This document shows positions 33,839 through 41,526 of a DNA stretch of 64,000 bases, in pieces; positions within the stretch are counted from its first letter, which is position 1; every line of letters starts with the position of its first letter. The stretch is taken from contig CAJUKE010000002.1 in assembly GCA_910587075.1 (NCBI GenBank), forward strand, positions 62,001 through 126,000, in the 5' to 3' direction. A program made the translations under genes and the position numbers. The notes beneath the pieces were generated by a model, which ran no database searches, had not been told where the DNA came from, and saw only the letters and a list, made by a program, of their open reading frames with translations. The DNA comes from an uncultured Muribaculaceae bacterium. GTDB lineage: Bacteria > Bacteroidota > Bacteroidia > Bacteroidales > Muribaculaceae.

Positions 33839-34054
33839 ATGTCGGAAGAACAGATGAATAGCTATCGGCTGACGTCGATGGAGGAACCGGGCGACGAGCG
33901 TATGGCGCAGATCATGCGTGAAGTTGCCGAAGATGCCCGTGAGAGCTCCCGCCGGGCGGCTGAACGCGTGGCCGCTGGTATTGATATTGCGGCTGAGCAA
34001 GCAAAGAAGCAAGTGAGCGAGATACTAAACAGGCTTAATAATGCCAACAAATAA
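33839..34054 (+). CDS. Small antitoxin-like protein paired with a zeta-type toxin
   Basis: A 71-residue, highly charged helical protein: YRLTSMEEPGDERMAQIM, then a long predicted helix rich in Ala, Arg and Glu to the end. The LTS-EEP-DE...MREVAEDAR pattern is one I associate with small genes upstream of zeta-like kinases in Bacteroidales. Its last 14 bases overlap the zeta gene. Antitoxin function is inferred from context and size. Confidence 0.65.
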   Translation: MSEEQMNSYRLTSMEEPGDERMAQIMREVAEDARESSRRAAERVAAGIDIAAEQAKKQVSEILNRLNNANK

Positions 34055-34643
34055 TCATCGTCCAGTCCTTATCGTGATTGCCGGCCCTAATGGCTCGGGC
34101 AAAACTTCGGTAACTACAAAGATTCTGCATCACGAATGGTTGGAGGATTCGGAGTATATCAATCCTGATAACGTGGCCCGTGATATGTTTGGCGATTGGA
34201 ATGATAAGGAAGCTGTTCTAAAGGCGGCCAATTATTGTAATGATTGGCGGGAAAGATGCCTTGTTGAGAAAAAAAGCCATATTTTTGAAACTGTAATGTC
34301 GGCGGGTGATAAAGTGGATTATATTCTCAGAGCCAAAACCGCGGGTTTCTTTGTGCGCCTCTTTTTTGTATCGACTGAATCTCCAATAATAAATGCCAAG
34401 AGAGTCGCCCAGCGGGTTCTTAATGGGGGGCATGATGTGCCCATTACCAAAATTATCTCGCGGTATGATAAATCTATCGGTAATTGTATCGCTTTGGCTC
34501 ATTATGTAGACCGCCTGTATGTCTACGATAACTCTATTGAGGATGTCGATGCCAGGCTGTTGTTTCGTCTTAGCGATGGATGCTTGGTTAAACGTTATGT
34601 TAGCGAACTTCCCGGATGGGCTGAGCGGATTCTTCCGAGCTAA
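34041..34643 (+). CDS. Zeta toxin family P-loop kinase
   Basis: A 200-residue P-loop kinase with Walker A GPNGSGKT (about residues 15-22), INPDNVARDMF near 39, FETVMSAGDKVDYI near 82, and a lid with the basic segment AKRVAQRVLNGGHDVP near 120. The family phosphorylates nucleotide-sugar precursors (classical zeta: UDP-GlcNAc) and so blocks wall synthesis; chromosomal relatives may have other substrates. It is coupled to the preceding small gene. The base composition is lower in GC than the flanking alginate locus, consistent with horizontal acquisition of the TA block. Confidence 0.82.
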   Translation: MPTNNHRPVLIVIAGPNGSGKTSVTTKILHHEWLEDSEYINPDNVARDMFGDWNDKEAVLKAANYCNDWRERCLVEKKSHIFETVMSAGDKVDYILRAKTAGFFVRLFFVSTESPIINAKRVAQRVLNGGHDVPITKIISRYDKSIGNCIALAHYVDRLYVYDNSIEDVDARLLFRLSDGCLVKRYVSELPGWAERILPS

Positions 34644-34700
34644 ATGGTTGAGTGAATCGAACGGCGAGAGATAGCTGTAAGAGAGATATAAGCGAAAGGA

Positions 34701-34730
34701 AGCCGCGCTGTCGGGGATGACGGCGCGGCT
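34701..34730. terminator. Hairpin between the zeta gene and the convergent alginate locus
   Basis: AGCCGCGC (34701-34708) pairs with GCGCGGCT (34723-34730) around a 14-base loop. The T-tract is poor (CGCTGTTATG), so termination strength is uncertain. Confidence 0.4.
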
Positions 34731-34791
34731 CGCTGTTATGGGGTTGAAGGGGGTGTTTCAGTGAATTGGGGGGAGAGAGGGGAGGGGGGCG

Positions 34792-35922
34792 TTAGCGGCG
34801 GATGTGCTTTTTGCCGGCGATGATCACGATGCCTTTGTAGGAGGGGCCTACGGGGCGGCCCATGAGGTCGTAGGCGGTGGTGTCAGCGTCGGCGGCTTCG
34901 AAGGTGAAGGGAGCGTCAACCGAGGTGGTGCCCTGCTTGGGTTCGAACTTGAAGCCGAAGAGCATCAGCTGGTTGGTGGGCCAGAGGAAGTAGGCGGTGC
35001 CTTTCTTCAGCTCAACGGTATGCACGGGGTAAACTTTGCGCTCTGAGCTTGAGGTGGGTACAGTCACGGCTTCCTCAGCGGTGAAGACGTGGCTGAACAC
35101 TGTGGCGTCGTTCTGCACGATCTGTCCTTCGCGGGCCTGCTCCTGATTGTTGTAGGCGTAGATGGTGAGGGTGCCGTCGCAGGGGAGGGTTAGCACTCCT
35201 TTGTTGGGGGAATTCACGCCTTTGGAAGAATTGCCGCCAGGGCGATAACGGTACTGTAGTGTTATGTAATCCTCGGCGGTACCGAAGAAGCCGTTGCTCT
35301 TGTCAAGGTTTGCACTGGCGGCAGTGCTTGTGAAGTCAACGGTCACGCCGTTGTTGGAGAGGGTGACGTTTTGAGCGGCTTCGCCGGTGCCAATCTGGCT
35401 CTCGTTGAAGAAGAGTTCGGCGGTTTTGAATTCACCCGGGGTGGGATCTACGGGGTCGGGATCAACGGTCGAGCCACCCTCGTATTCGATTACGAGGCTG
35501 TTGATCTGCGCGGCCGAATTACCAGAAAAGATAATTGAGGCTGCGTCACCGGTCCAGGTGTTGTTATCTACGTTGTAAGTGTTCTTTTCTGCGTCATTGA
35601 TTTTCCAACCAGGAGTAATCTCTGCATTGACCACGAACTTGATGCTCTTGATTTTGGCATCGGTTGCATTGAAGGTGATTGTGTTTTTTGAGTATAGGAT
35701 TATGGTAGCGGGGGTGGTGGAGTTTTTGCGGAATTTGCAGTCATCCTTTTCGGATGTACCCTTGGCCATAGTGAAGGAGATGTTGTCATCAACGGTGAAG
35801 GTTATATCGTTGATGATGTCGTTGCTTTTAAGGTCGAGGTCGGCGGCGTTCCAGGTGACGCTGGTTGCGCTCATTGCCAGTGTGGCCGCGGCGGCGGTCA
35901 GAAACGAGGTAAATTTTTTCAT
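34792..35922 (-). CDS. Secreted protein with C-terminal sorting-like tail, end of the alginate operon
   Basis: A 376-residue exported protein of unknown function. A signal peptide covers residues 1-20 (LAMSATS). Residues 20-150 and 165-330 are two strand-rich, Thr/Asn-rich domains joined by a Pro/Asp linker (VDPDPVDPTP). The end, AYDLMGRPVGPSYKGIVIIA plus a basic GKKHIRR tail, is the short C-terminal signal seen in many Muribaculaceae and Prevotella secreted proteins. It is the last gene on the strand of the alginate locus, 15 bases after the lyase-like gene. A carbohydrate-binding role is only a guess from location. It is lower in GC than its neighbours. Confidence 0.6.
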   Translation of the reverse strand: MKKFTSFLTAAAATLAMSATSVTWNAADLDLKSNDIINDITFTVDDNISFTMAKGTSEKDDCKFRKNSTTPATIILYSKNTITFNATDAKIKSIKFVVNAEITPGWKINDAEKNTYNVDNNTWTGDAASIIFSGNSAAQINSLVIEYEGGSTVDPDPVDPTPGEFKTAELFFNESQIGTGEAAQNVTLSNNGVTVDFTSTAASANLDKSNGFFGTAEDYITLQYRYRPGGNSSKGVNSPNKGVLTLPCDGTLTIYAYNNQEQAREGQIVQNDATVFSHVFTAEEAVTVPTSSSERKVYPVHTVELKKGTAYFLWPTNQLMLFGFKFEPKQGTTSVDAPFTFEAADADTTAYDLMGRPVGPSYKGIVIIAGKKHIRR

Positions 35923-35937
35923 TGCGGTATAGGTTTT

Positions 35938-36954
35938 TTAGTTGTTACGGATTAGGATTTTGCGCCCGTCGCGCAGGTAGATGCCGGGGGAGGGGTTTTC
36001 GACCCGTCGCCCCATGAGGTCGTAGAGAGGTGATTGCCTGGAGTCGGAGTCACCGGCGATGGTTTCGATGGATGCAGCGGCCGAGCCCTTGTGGGTTTCG
36101 AAGTCGGCGAAGAGCAGTCGCTCCGACCGCAGTTGCTGTTTCAGCGAGAGGTTCTCGCCGAGTGAGCGGTAGATGCCCCATTTTCCGCGCATTGCCGAGG
36201 CGTCGTCGGTGTCGCGCCATACCTCGATGTCGGGCTTGTCGATGGTGAGGAGCCGGGCGCCGGTGGCGATGTCGGTGAGGGTGAGCGTGTATGAGCCGTT
36301 GAGGCCGACCGTCACGGTTTCCGAAGCCTGGATCCACCGCCCGAGCAGCGGCGCGAGGTCGAGCTGGGCGAGGTAGGCGTTGGGGGCACCCTCGTAGGGC
36401 ACATGGATCAGTTGGAGCACCTGCTTTTTTGACGCGGTGCGGCAAGTGAGGGTGAACACCGGGTGGGCCACCGCTTCCGAGTCGCCCATCCCTTTAATCT
36501 GGTGGATGTGGCAGAAGGCCGATGTGGTGAGCATCCCCTTGGGGAGCATGAATTTCCAGCGGTAGGTGATGGTCTCGCCGTCGGAGGCGGTAGTGGCCGG
36601 CAGCGAGGTCATACACTTTATTTCGTTGCGCTGGCGGTCGTTGAGCTCCCCCTTGTTGCCGTCTGTCACCTGTGCGCCCCCTTCGGGGTGGTCAACGTGG
36701 ATGTCGAAGGCGAATGCGTATCCCCCGAGAGCCTCGTCGGCTACCTGCGATATGTGGCGGTAGGAGGGGTGCCCCATAAACTCGTCGGGCGTTCGGTTGC
36801 CCGAAGTCTCGGCGAAGAAGCCCGACCGTGCGATGAGCTCGTAGGTGTCGGAGTGCCCGTCGGCGGTGAGGAAGTGGCGCTCGGCGCCGTCGGCCCGTGC
36901 CGCGGCGGTCAGCGCCATAGCGGCGGCTATGAGGATGCTCGGGGTGGTTTTCAT
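35938..36954 (-). CDS. Secreted jelly-roll polysaccharide-lyase-like protein
   Basis: A 338-residue exported protein: signal peptide 1-21 (TAAARADG), then a domain of about 250 residues matching the C-terminal half of the upstream gene. Shared blocks are RQRNEIK, ETITYRWKFMLP, HIHQIKG and GKWGIYRSLGE, with LLFADFE at the end. The order R-E-K / H-I-H-Q / K-x-G-I-Y-R is reminiscent of the jelly-roll lyases (heparin-lyase-I-like, PL7/PL13/PL20 type). The tail YDLMGRRVENPSPGIYLR is a sorting-like C-terminus. ATG 36954 overlaps the upstream stop by one base (TGATG), so the two are coupled. Alginate cleavage is inferred from the locus; the family assignment is by pattern only. Confidence 0.6.
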   Translation of the reverse strand: MKTTPSILIAAAMALTAAARADGAERHFLTADGHSDTYELIARSGFFAETSGNRTPDEFMGHPSYRHISQVADEALGGYAFAFDIHVDHPEGGAQVTDGNKGELNDRQRNEIKCMTSLPATTASDGETITYRWKFMLPKGMLTTSAFCHIHQIKGMGDSEAVAHPVFTLTCRTASKKQVLQLIHVPYEGAPNAYLAQLDLAPLLGRWIQASETVTVGLNGSYTLTLTDIATGARLLTIDKPDIEVWRDTDDASAMRGKWGIYRSLGENLSLKQQLRSERLLFADFETHKGSAAASIETIAGDSDSRQSPLYDLMGRRVENPSPGIYLRDGRKILIRNN

Positions 36955-38834
36955 CAGTGTTTCTTTATTTCGAAGTCGGCAAATCGGAGTTCCTCGTCGC
37001 GGAGTTCGCCGGCGAGTTCGCGGTTCTTGCCCAGGAAGCGGTAGATGCCCCATTTCGGACGGAGGCCGCGTGCTCCGGTGCGCCACATATCGAGGTTGTC
37101 GTTCTGATAGTCGAGAATCGTCTCGCCGGTTTTCGCGTCGGTGATTTTGAGCGAGTAAGCGCCGTCGGCGGCGAAACGTGCGGTTTCTTCGATTTCGACC
37201 CAGCGGCCTGTGAGCTTGTCGAGGGGAACCTTGGCGATGGTCGCGGGCTCGTTGTCGCCAAGTCGGCGGTCGTAATAGCGCATGCGCATCTCCTGTTTGC
37301 CGTTTTTCGACGAGTAGCAGGTGAGGGTCATAAGGGGTCGGCCTACCAGGGCGTTACCCTCCTTGTTGTCGATACCCTTGAGCTGGTGTATGTGGGTGAA
37401 GCGGGTGGTGGTCTTCATCCCCTCGGGGAGGCGCATCTTCCAGCGGTAGGTCATGGTTTCCCCCTCGGTGGCCCACATCGAGGCGGGGCTTTTCGAGTCG
37501 GTCTTGACCTCGTTGCGCTGGCGGTCGGTGATGTTTTTCTTGCCGCGGTCGTCGTCGATGTCGGCGTGGATGAGGAAGGAGTATACATCCTTCCCGAGCT
37601 CGTCGTCGAAGGTTTTCACAATGTGGGCCACATGGTTGTCGGCGTGGGTGCGCGACGAGTCGGGGGCCTCGGAGTGAATGCCCATCGCCGCCAGTTCCCC
37701 TACCGCCGAAGCGGTAGAGGTTGTGGTGATCGACGATTTGGCGGCGGGAGCGGCCGCGGTTGGTTTCGCTGATTTCGCGGCCTTGGCCTTGGCCTTGGGA
37801 GCGGCGGCGGGGGTGTAGGTCGCGCCAAGCTTCTCCTTTAGGAAGTCAACGGTGTTGAAGAAGATCTCCTCCATCTTGTCGGAGGTCTTGCTGGTCAGGT
37901 TGTGGTCGTAGTTCTCATAGACATCGAGCTTCACCTCGCCACCCTTCTTGCGGAGGGCCTTGGCGAACTCGGTGCTCTGGTCGTACTCCACGGTGACGTC
38001 GCAGGTACCGCATACGAGCATCGCGGGGGGCACCGCGCCCTTCTTGGGTATCAGGAAGAGGCCCGAATTGTCGCGGAGCACCTTGTCGTCGCGGTCCTTG
38101 AAGTAGGCGATGCGGTTGTCGTCGCGGGTTTTCTGCACGATGGCGGCGGTGGTGAGGTCGTAGATGCCCGAGTAGCCCACGAGGGCCTTGGTGCCCGGGG
38201 TCTTCATCGCGGCCACAGCCGCGAGGTGCGAGCCTGCCGAGGTGCCGAGGAAACCGAAGCGCTCGGGGTCGATGTTGAACTCCTTGGCGTGGTCCTTGAC
38301 GTACTGGAGGGCGTCGAGCACGTCCTGTACGGAGGTTTCCACTGTCACGCCCGTCTGCCCGGCCATCGCGTATTCGACGCGCACGCCGGTGACGCCGTGC
38401 TGCTTGGCCATATACTGCGAGAGCGACTTCGACGAGCTGTTGTTGCCCCTTGCCCAGCCACCGCCGTGGATGTAAACCATGAAGGGGGAGGGGTTGGCGG
38501 TGTCGTCGGAGAAGTCAACGGTGATTTTCAGCTCGTAGTCGGGGCCTTTCTTGAAAATGAAGTCCTCCGAGCGCACACCCTTGTAGTCCTTCGATTTGAG
38601 TCGGTCGGGGGTGTAGGTGTAGGGCACGAGCACGTCGGGGAGCTTGCTGACGTCGATGTCGAGCTGCCGGTCGTACTTCTTCTGCTGCATGAGCGAGTAG
38701 GAGCCGTCGGCGTTCTGCTCCATCTTCATCGCGTAGCGGTTGGTGGGCACCTTCTGCGTCTGCGCGACGGCTGTGGCGGACGCGGCCATAAGGCCGCATC
38801 CGACGCAGACGCTCAGTAAATGTCTGAGTTTCAT
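36954..38834 (-). CDS. Two-domain protein: alpha/beta-hydrolase esterase fused to a lyase-like jelly-roll domain
   Basis: A 626-residue exported protein. A signal peptide (1-24, TAVAQ) precedes an alpha/beta-hydrolase of the carbohydrate-esterase/lipase type at about 85-340: HGGGWARG oxyanion hole, GTSAGSH nucleophile Ser, Asp in CGTCDVTVEYD, and His in YDHN, so the triad looks complete. A linker rich in Ala, Lys and Pro (about 345-375) leads to a jelly-roll lyase-like domain (about 400-626) homologous to the next gene: RQRNEVK, ETMTYRWKMRLP, HIHQLKG and KWGIYRFLG. The natural reading is an enzyme that removes acetyl groups and cuts the same chain, as acetylated bacterial alginate would need. 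That substrate is inference. Confidence 0.75.
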   Translation of the reverse strand: MKLRHLLSVCVGCGLMAASATAVAQTQKVPTNRYAMKMEQNADGSYSLMQQKKYDRQLDIDVSKLPDVLVPYTYTPDRLKSKDYKGVRSEDFIFKKGPDYELKITVDFSDDTANPSPFMVYIHGGGWARGNNSSSKSLSQYMAKQHGVTGVRVEYAMAGQTGVTVETSVQDVLDALQYVKDHAKEFNIDPERFGFLGTSAGSHLAAVAAMKTPGTKALVGYSGIYDLTTAAIVQKTRDDNRIAYFKDRDDKVLRDNSGLFLIPKKGAVPPAMLVCGTCDVTVEYDQSTEFAKALRKKGGEVKLDVYENYDHNLTSKTSDKMEEIFFNTVDFLKEKLGATYTPAAAPKAKAKAAKSAKPTAAAPAAKSSITTTSTASAVGELAAMGIHSEAPDSSRTHADNHVAHIVKTFDDELGKDVYSFLIHADIDDDRGKKNITDRQRNEVKTDSKSPASMWATEGETMTYRWKMRLPEGMKTTTRFTHIHQLKGIDNKEGNALVGRPLMTLTCYSSKNGKQEMRMRYYDRRLGDNEPATIAKVPLDKLTGRWVEIEETARFAADGAYSLKITDAKTGETILDYQNDNLDMWRTGARGLRPKWGIYRFLGKNRELAGELRDEELRFADFEIKKH

Positions 38835-38854
38835 AGTCGCGTGATGTCAGTGGG

Positions 38855-39607
38855 TTAGGAGAAGAAGCAACCGCCGTTGATGTCGATGTTGGTGCCGGTG
38901 AGGTACGACGACTCGTCGGAGGCGAGGTAGGCCACCAGGTCGGCGCACTCCTCGGCGGTGCCTTCGCGGCGGAGGGGGTATCCGGCCTTGGCGCGCTCGC
39001 GGTTCTCGGGGGTGTTGAAGCGGTCGTGGAAGGAGGTCGCGATGGTGCCGGGGCAGATGGCGTTCACGCGGATGCCGTCGGGGCCGAGCTCCTTGGCCAT
39101 CGAGCGGGTGAAGCAGGAAACGGCAGCCTTGGAGGTGGCGTAGAGCGACGCTCCGGCGCCGCCGCCGTCGCGGGCCGCGAGCGAGGAGAAGTTGACGATC
39201 GAGGCGCCGGACTTCATATGGGGCACGGCGGCGCGGGTGCAGAACCATACCGACTTGAGGTTGACGTTCATCAGGGTGTCGTACCACTCCTCGTCCTGTT
39301 CGGTGATTTTCTTGCGGCCGATGATGCCTCCGGCCACGTTCACCAGGATGTCGAGGTTGTCGCCGAACGCCTTGGCGCATTCGTCGAAGAGGCGCTGCAC
39401 GTCGTCGCCCTTGGTCATATCGCCCTGAATGGCGATGGCGGTGCCACCGGCTTCGGCGATGAGGCGGAGGGTTTCGTCGGCCTCGGCCTTGTTATGGAAA
39501 TAGTTGACAACGACCTTGGCGCCCTCTTTGGCGAGTTTGAGAGAAACGGCGCGGCCTATGTCGCGCGAACCACCGGTTACGATTGCTACTTTATCTTTCA
39601 GTTTCAT
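38855..39607 (-). CDS. SDR oxidoreductase, probable DEH (unsaturated uronate) reductase
   Basis: A 250-residue classical SDR with TGGSRDIG cofactor motif (11-18), NVAGG near 91, catalytic Ser in NFSSLAA and YATSK. In alginate loci such enzymes reduce 4-deoxy-L-erythro-5-hexoseulose uronate (DEH) to 2-keto-3-deoxygluconate. Position beside the uronate transporter, KdgF and two alginate lyase genes supports this. KDG kinase and aldolase genes are not in the window. The reaction is inference from context; the SDR family call is firm. Confidence 0.78.
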   Translation of the reverse strand: MKLKDKVAIVTGGSRDIGRAVSLKLAKEGAKVVVNYFHNKAEADETLRLIAEAGGTAIAIQGDMTKGDDVQRLFDECAKAFGDNLDILVNVAGGIIGRKKITEQDEEWYDTLMNVNLKSVWFCTRAAVPHMKSGASIVNFSSLAARDGGGAGASLYATSKAAVSCFTRSMAKELGPDGIRVNAICPGTIATSFHDRFNTPENRERAKAGYPLRREGTAEECADLVAYLASDESSYLTGTNIDINGGCFFS

Positions 39608-39646
39608 TGCGGTTATTGGTTTATTAGTTGTATGTTAAATAGTTGT

Positions 39647-41119
39647 TTAGTCTTCGATTTTTTCGATTTTGCCAACGGTGAGGAACACCGAGAGCCACGA
39701 CAGGGGCACCAGGGCTGCCAGTAGGCCGAACAGGAGCGTCCAGCTCACAATCATATCGGAGAAGAGGATCGCCAGGATGGTGCCGAGCACCGCGGCGGCG
39801 CCTCCGAGTCCGGCCAGCGAGCCTACGGACTTGCCGCTGTGGAGGTCGCTCGGGATGGTCTGCAGGTTGGTCATAAAGAACTGGAACCCGCCGAGCACGA
39901 ACGCCATGCTTACCACGGCCACGAGCACCGACTGCGCCATAACGCTGCAAATGATCGCGGGGAGGATGATGAGTCCGCCGACGATTATGGCGCACTTGCG
40001 GGCGAAGTTGACGGTGCGCCCTTTGGAAATCAGCCAGCCGGAGAACCAGCCTCCGAGTATCGAGCCGAGGGCGGCGCCGACGTAGGGCACCCAAGCCGAG
40101 AACGCTACCTCCTTGATGTTGAGGTGGAACACGTCGGTGAGGTACAGGGGGAGGAACGTAACGAACATCCACCAGATCGGGTCGAGGAAGAAGCGGCCCA
40201 GGATCACCGACCAGTTCTTCTTCTGGCGGAGCAGTTCGCCCCACGATTTACCCTTGTCCTTGACCTCGCACTCGGCGGGGGTGCAGCGCCCTTCGAGAAT
40301 GTGGTTCTTCTCCTCCTCGGTCACCCAGGGGTGTTCCTCGGGGTCGGCCTTGTTGATAAAGAGCCAGAGGGCCACCCATACCACTCCGAGGCCGCCGACG
40401 ATGACGAAGGTCCATTGCCAGCCGAAGGCCAGGAAGAGCATAAGGATCACGATCGGGGCGAGCACGCTCCCCACCGACGCCGCGGCTCCGAAGAGCCCCT
40501 GGGCGAAGGCGCGTTCCTTCTGCGGGAACCATATGGCGTTGCTCTTGGTGGTGCCGGGCCAGGGGCCTGCCTCGCCGAGTCCGAGCATCACGCGGAATAT
40601 GGTCAGCGAGAATATGCCGCGGGAGAGTGCGGTGAGCGCGTCGGCCACGCCCCAAATGAGGGCGCTCCAGAAGAAGCCGCGGCGGCAACCGATTTTGTCG
40701 TAAATCTTGCCCGAAACCATCTGGCTGACGCCGTAGGCGAGCATGAAGAAGATGGTGATGGTGCCGAGCATATCCTTGGCCTTCTGGGTGGCGTCGGGGT
40801 CGGCGGGATCGATCAGGCCGAGGTCAACGGCCATACCCTCCTGGGCGGAGATGTAGGTGAGGCCGTTCTTCTGCTTGATTTTCACCATCGAGGGGGCTGC
40901 CACCCTCTCCTCGCCGCGCGAGTTGCGCAGGGCGTAGTCGCCGTCGGGGAGGAGCGTGGCCACGTTCTCACCCTCGGCGGCGGGTGCTCCCGCCTGGGCC
41001 AGCTCGTAGTCGACGTTGGCCACCCACATATAGTTGAGTGTGCCGCGGTCGAGGTAGTTTATTATGGTAATCACCATTATGAGGCTGATGATTACCCAAC
41101 GCATGCCTTTGATTTTCAT
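39647..41119 (-). CDS. MFS transporter, probable uronate/oligo-uronate permease
   Basis: A 490-residue inner-membrane transporter of the anion:cation symporter branch of the MFS (hexuronate ExuT-like): first helix WVIISLIMVITIINYLDRGT, later RVMLGLGEAGPWPGTTKSNA, the branch signature. Odd feature: about 80 mostly hydrophilic residues separate helix 1 from helix 2 (roughly residues 35-115), a much longer outer loop than usual. ATG 41119 overlaps the kdgF stop (ATGA), so the two are coupled; the open frame extends to 41179. It probably carries unsaturated uronate into the cytoplasm for the SDR step. Confidence 0.85.
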   Translation of the reverse strand: MKIKGMRWVIISLIMVITIINYLDRGTLNYMWVANVDYELAQAGAPAAEGENVATLLPDGDYALRNSRGEERVAAPSMVKIKQKNGLTYISAQEGMAVDLGLIDPADPDATQKAKDMLGTITIFFMLAYGVSQMVSGKIYDKIGCRRGFFWSALIWGVADALTALSRGIFSLTIFRVMLGLGEAGPWPGTTKSNAIWFPQKERAFAQGLFGAAASVGSVLAPIVILMLFLAFGWQWTFVIVGGLGVVWVALWLFINKADPEEHPWVTEEEKNHILEGRCTPAECEVKDKGKSWGELLRQKKNWSVILGRFFLDPIWWMFVTFLPLYLTDVFHLNIKEVAFSAWVPYVGAALGSILGGWFSGWLISKGRTVNFARKCAIIVGGLIILPAIICSVMAQSVLVAVVSMAFVLGGFQFFMTNLQTIPSDLHSGKSVGSLAGLGGAAAVLGTILAILFSDMIVSWTLLFGLLAALVPLSWLSVFLTVGKIEKIED

Positions 41120-41457
41120 TTCAGGAAGTCTTGGCGCATGGGTGAGAATGTGTCGATCAGGATACCCTCTTCGAGGCATACGCAGCCGTGGAGCACGTCG
41201 GGGGCCACATAGTAGCCGTCGCCGGCCTCGATCACGCGCTTTTCGTCGCCGATGGTGAGCTCGAACTTACCGCTCACGACGTAGGTCACCTGGCTGTGGT
41301 AGTGCTCGTGCATGGCGCCCACGCTCCCTTTCTGGAAGTGTACCTTCACCAGCATCAGCTGGCCGTCGTAGCCCATGATCTGGCGACGCACGCCATCGCC
41401 CACGGTTTCCCATTCTGTGCCTTTCTCAAATTGCCAAACGGCGCTTTTAGTTTTCAT
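41116..41457 (-). CDS. kdgF: KdgF-like cupin (uronate linearisation)
   Basis: A 113-residue single-domain cupin. Metal ligands are visible in GAMHEHYHSQVTYVVSG (two His, Gln) and the last His in APDVLHGC. KdgF converts unsaturated 4,5-uronate monomers from pectin or alginate to the linear keto form. Its place between the PL17 gene and the transporter fits exactly. The length is standard. Confidence 0.88.
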   Translation of the reverse strand: MKTKSAVWQFEKGTEWETVGDGVRRQIMGYDGQLMLVKVHFQKGSVGAMHEHYHSQVTYVVSGKFELTIGDEKRVIEAGDGYYVAPDVLHGCVCLEEGILIDTFSPMRQDFLK

Positions 41458-41526
41458 GTGTCTGATATTTTGAGGTTAAATTATTGCGGTGTGAGTTGGA
41501 CTTGGTTTTAAACAAGCTTTTGCGGG

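Noticed and set aside
34751..34760. GGGTGTTTCA, resembling the terminal repeat of the MITE-like element
   Set aside because: Only 10 bases match and there is no partner repeat or TA flank; probably chance.
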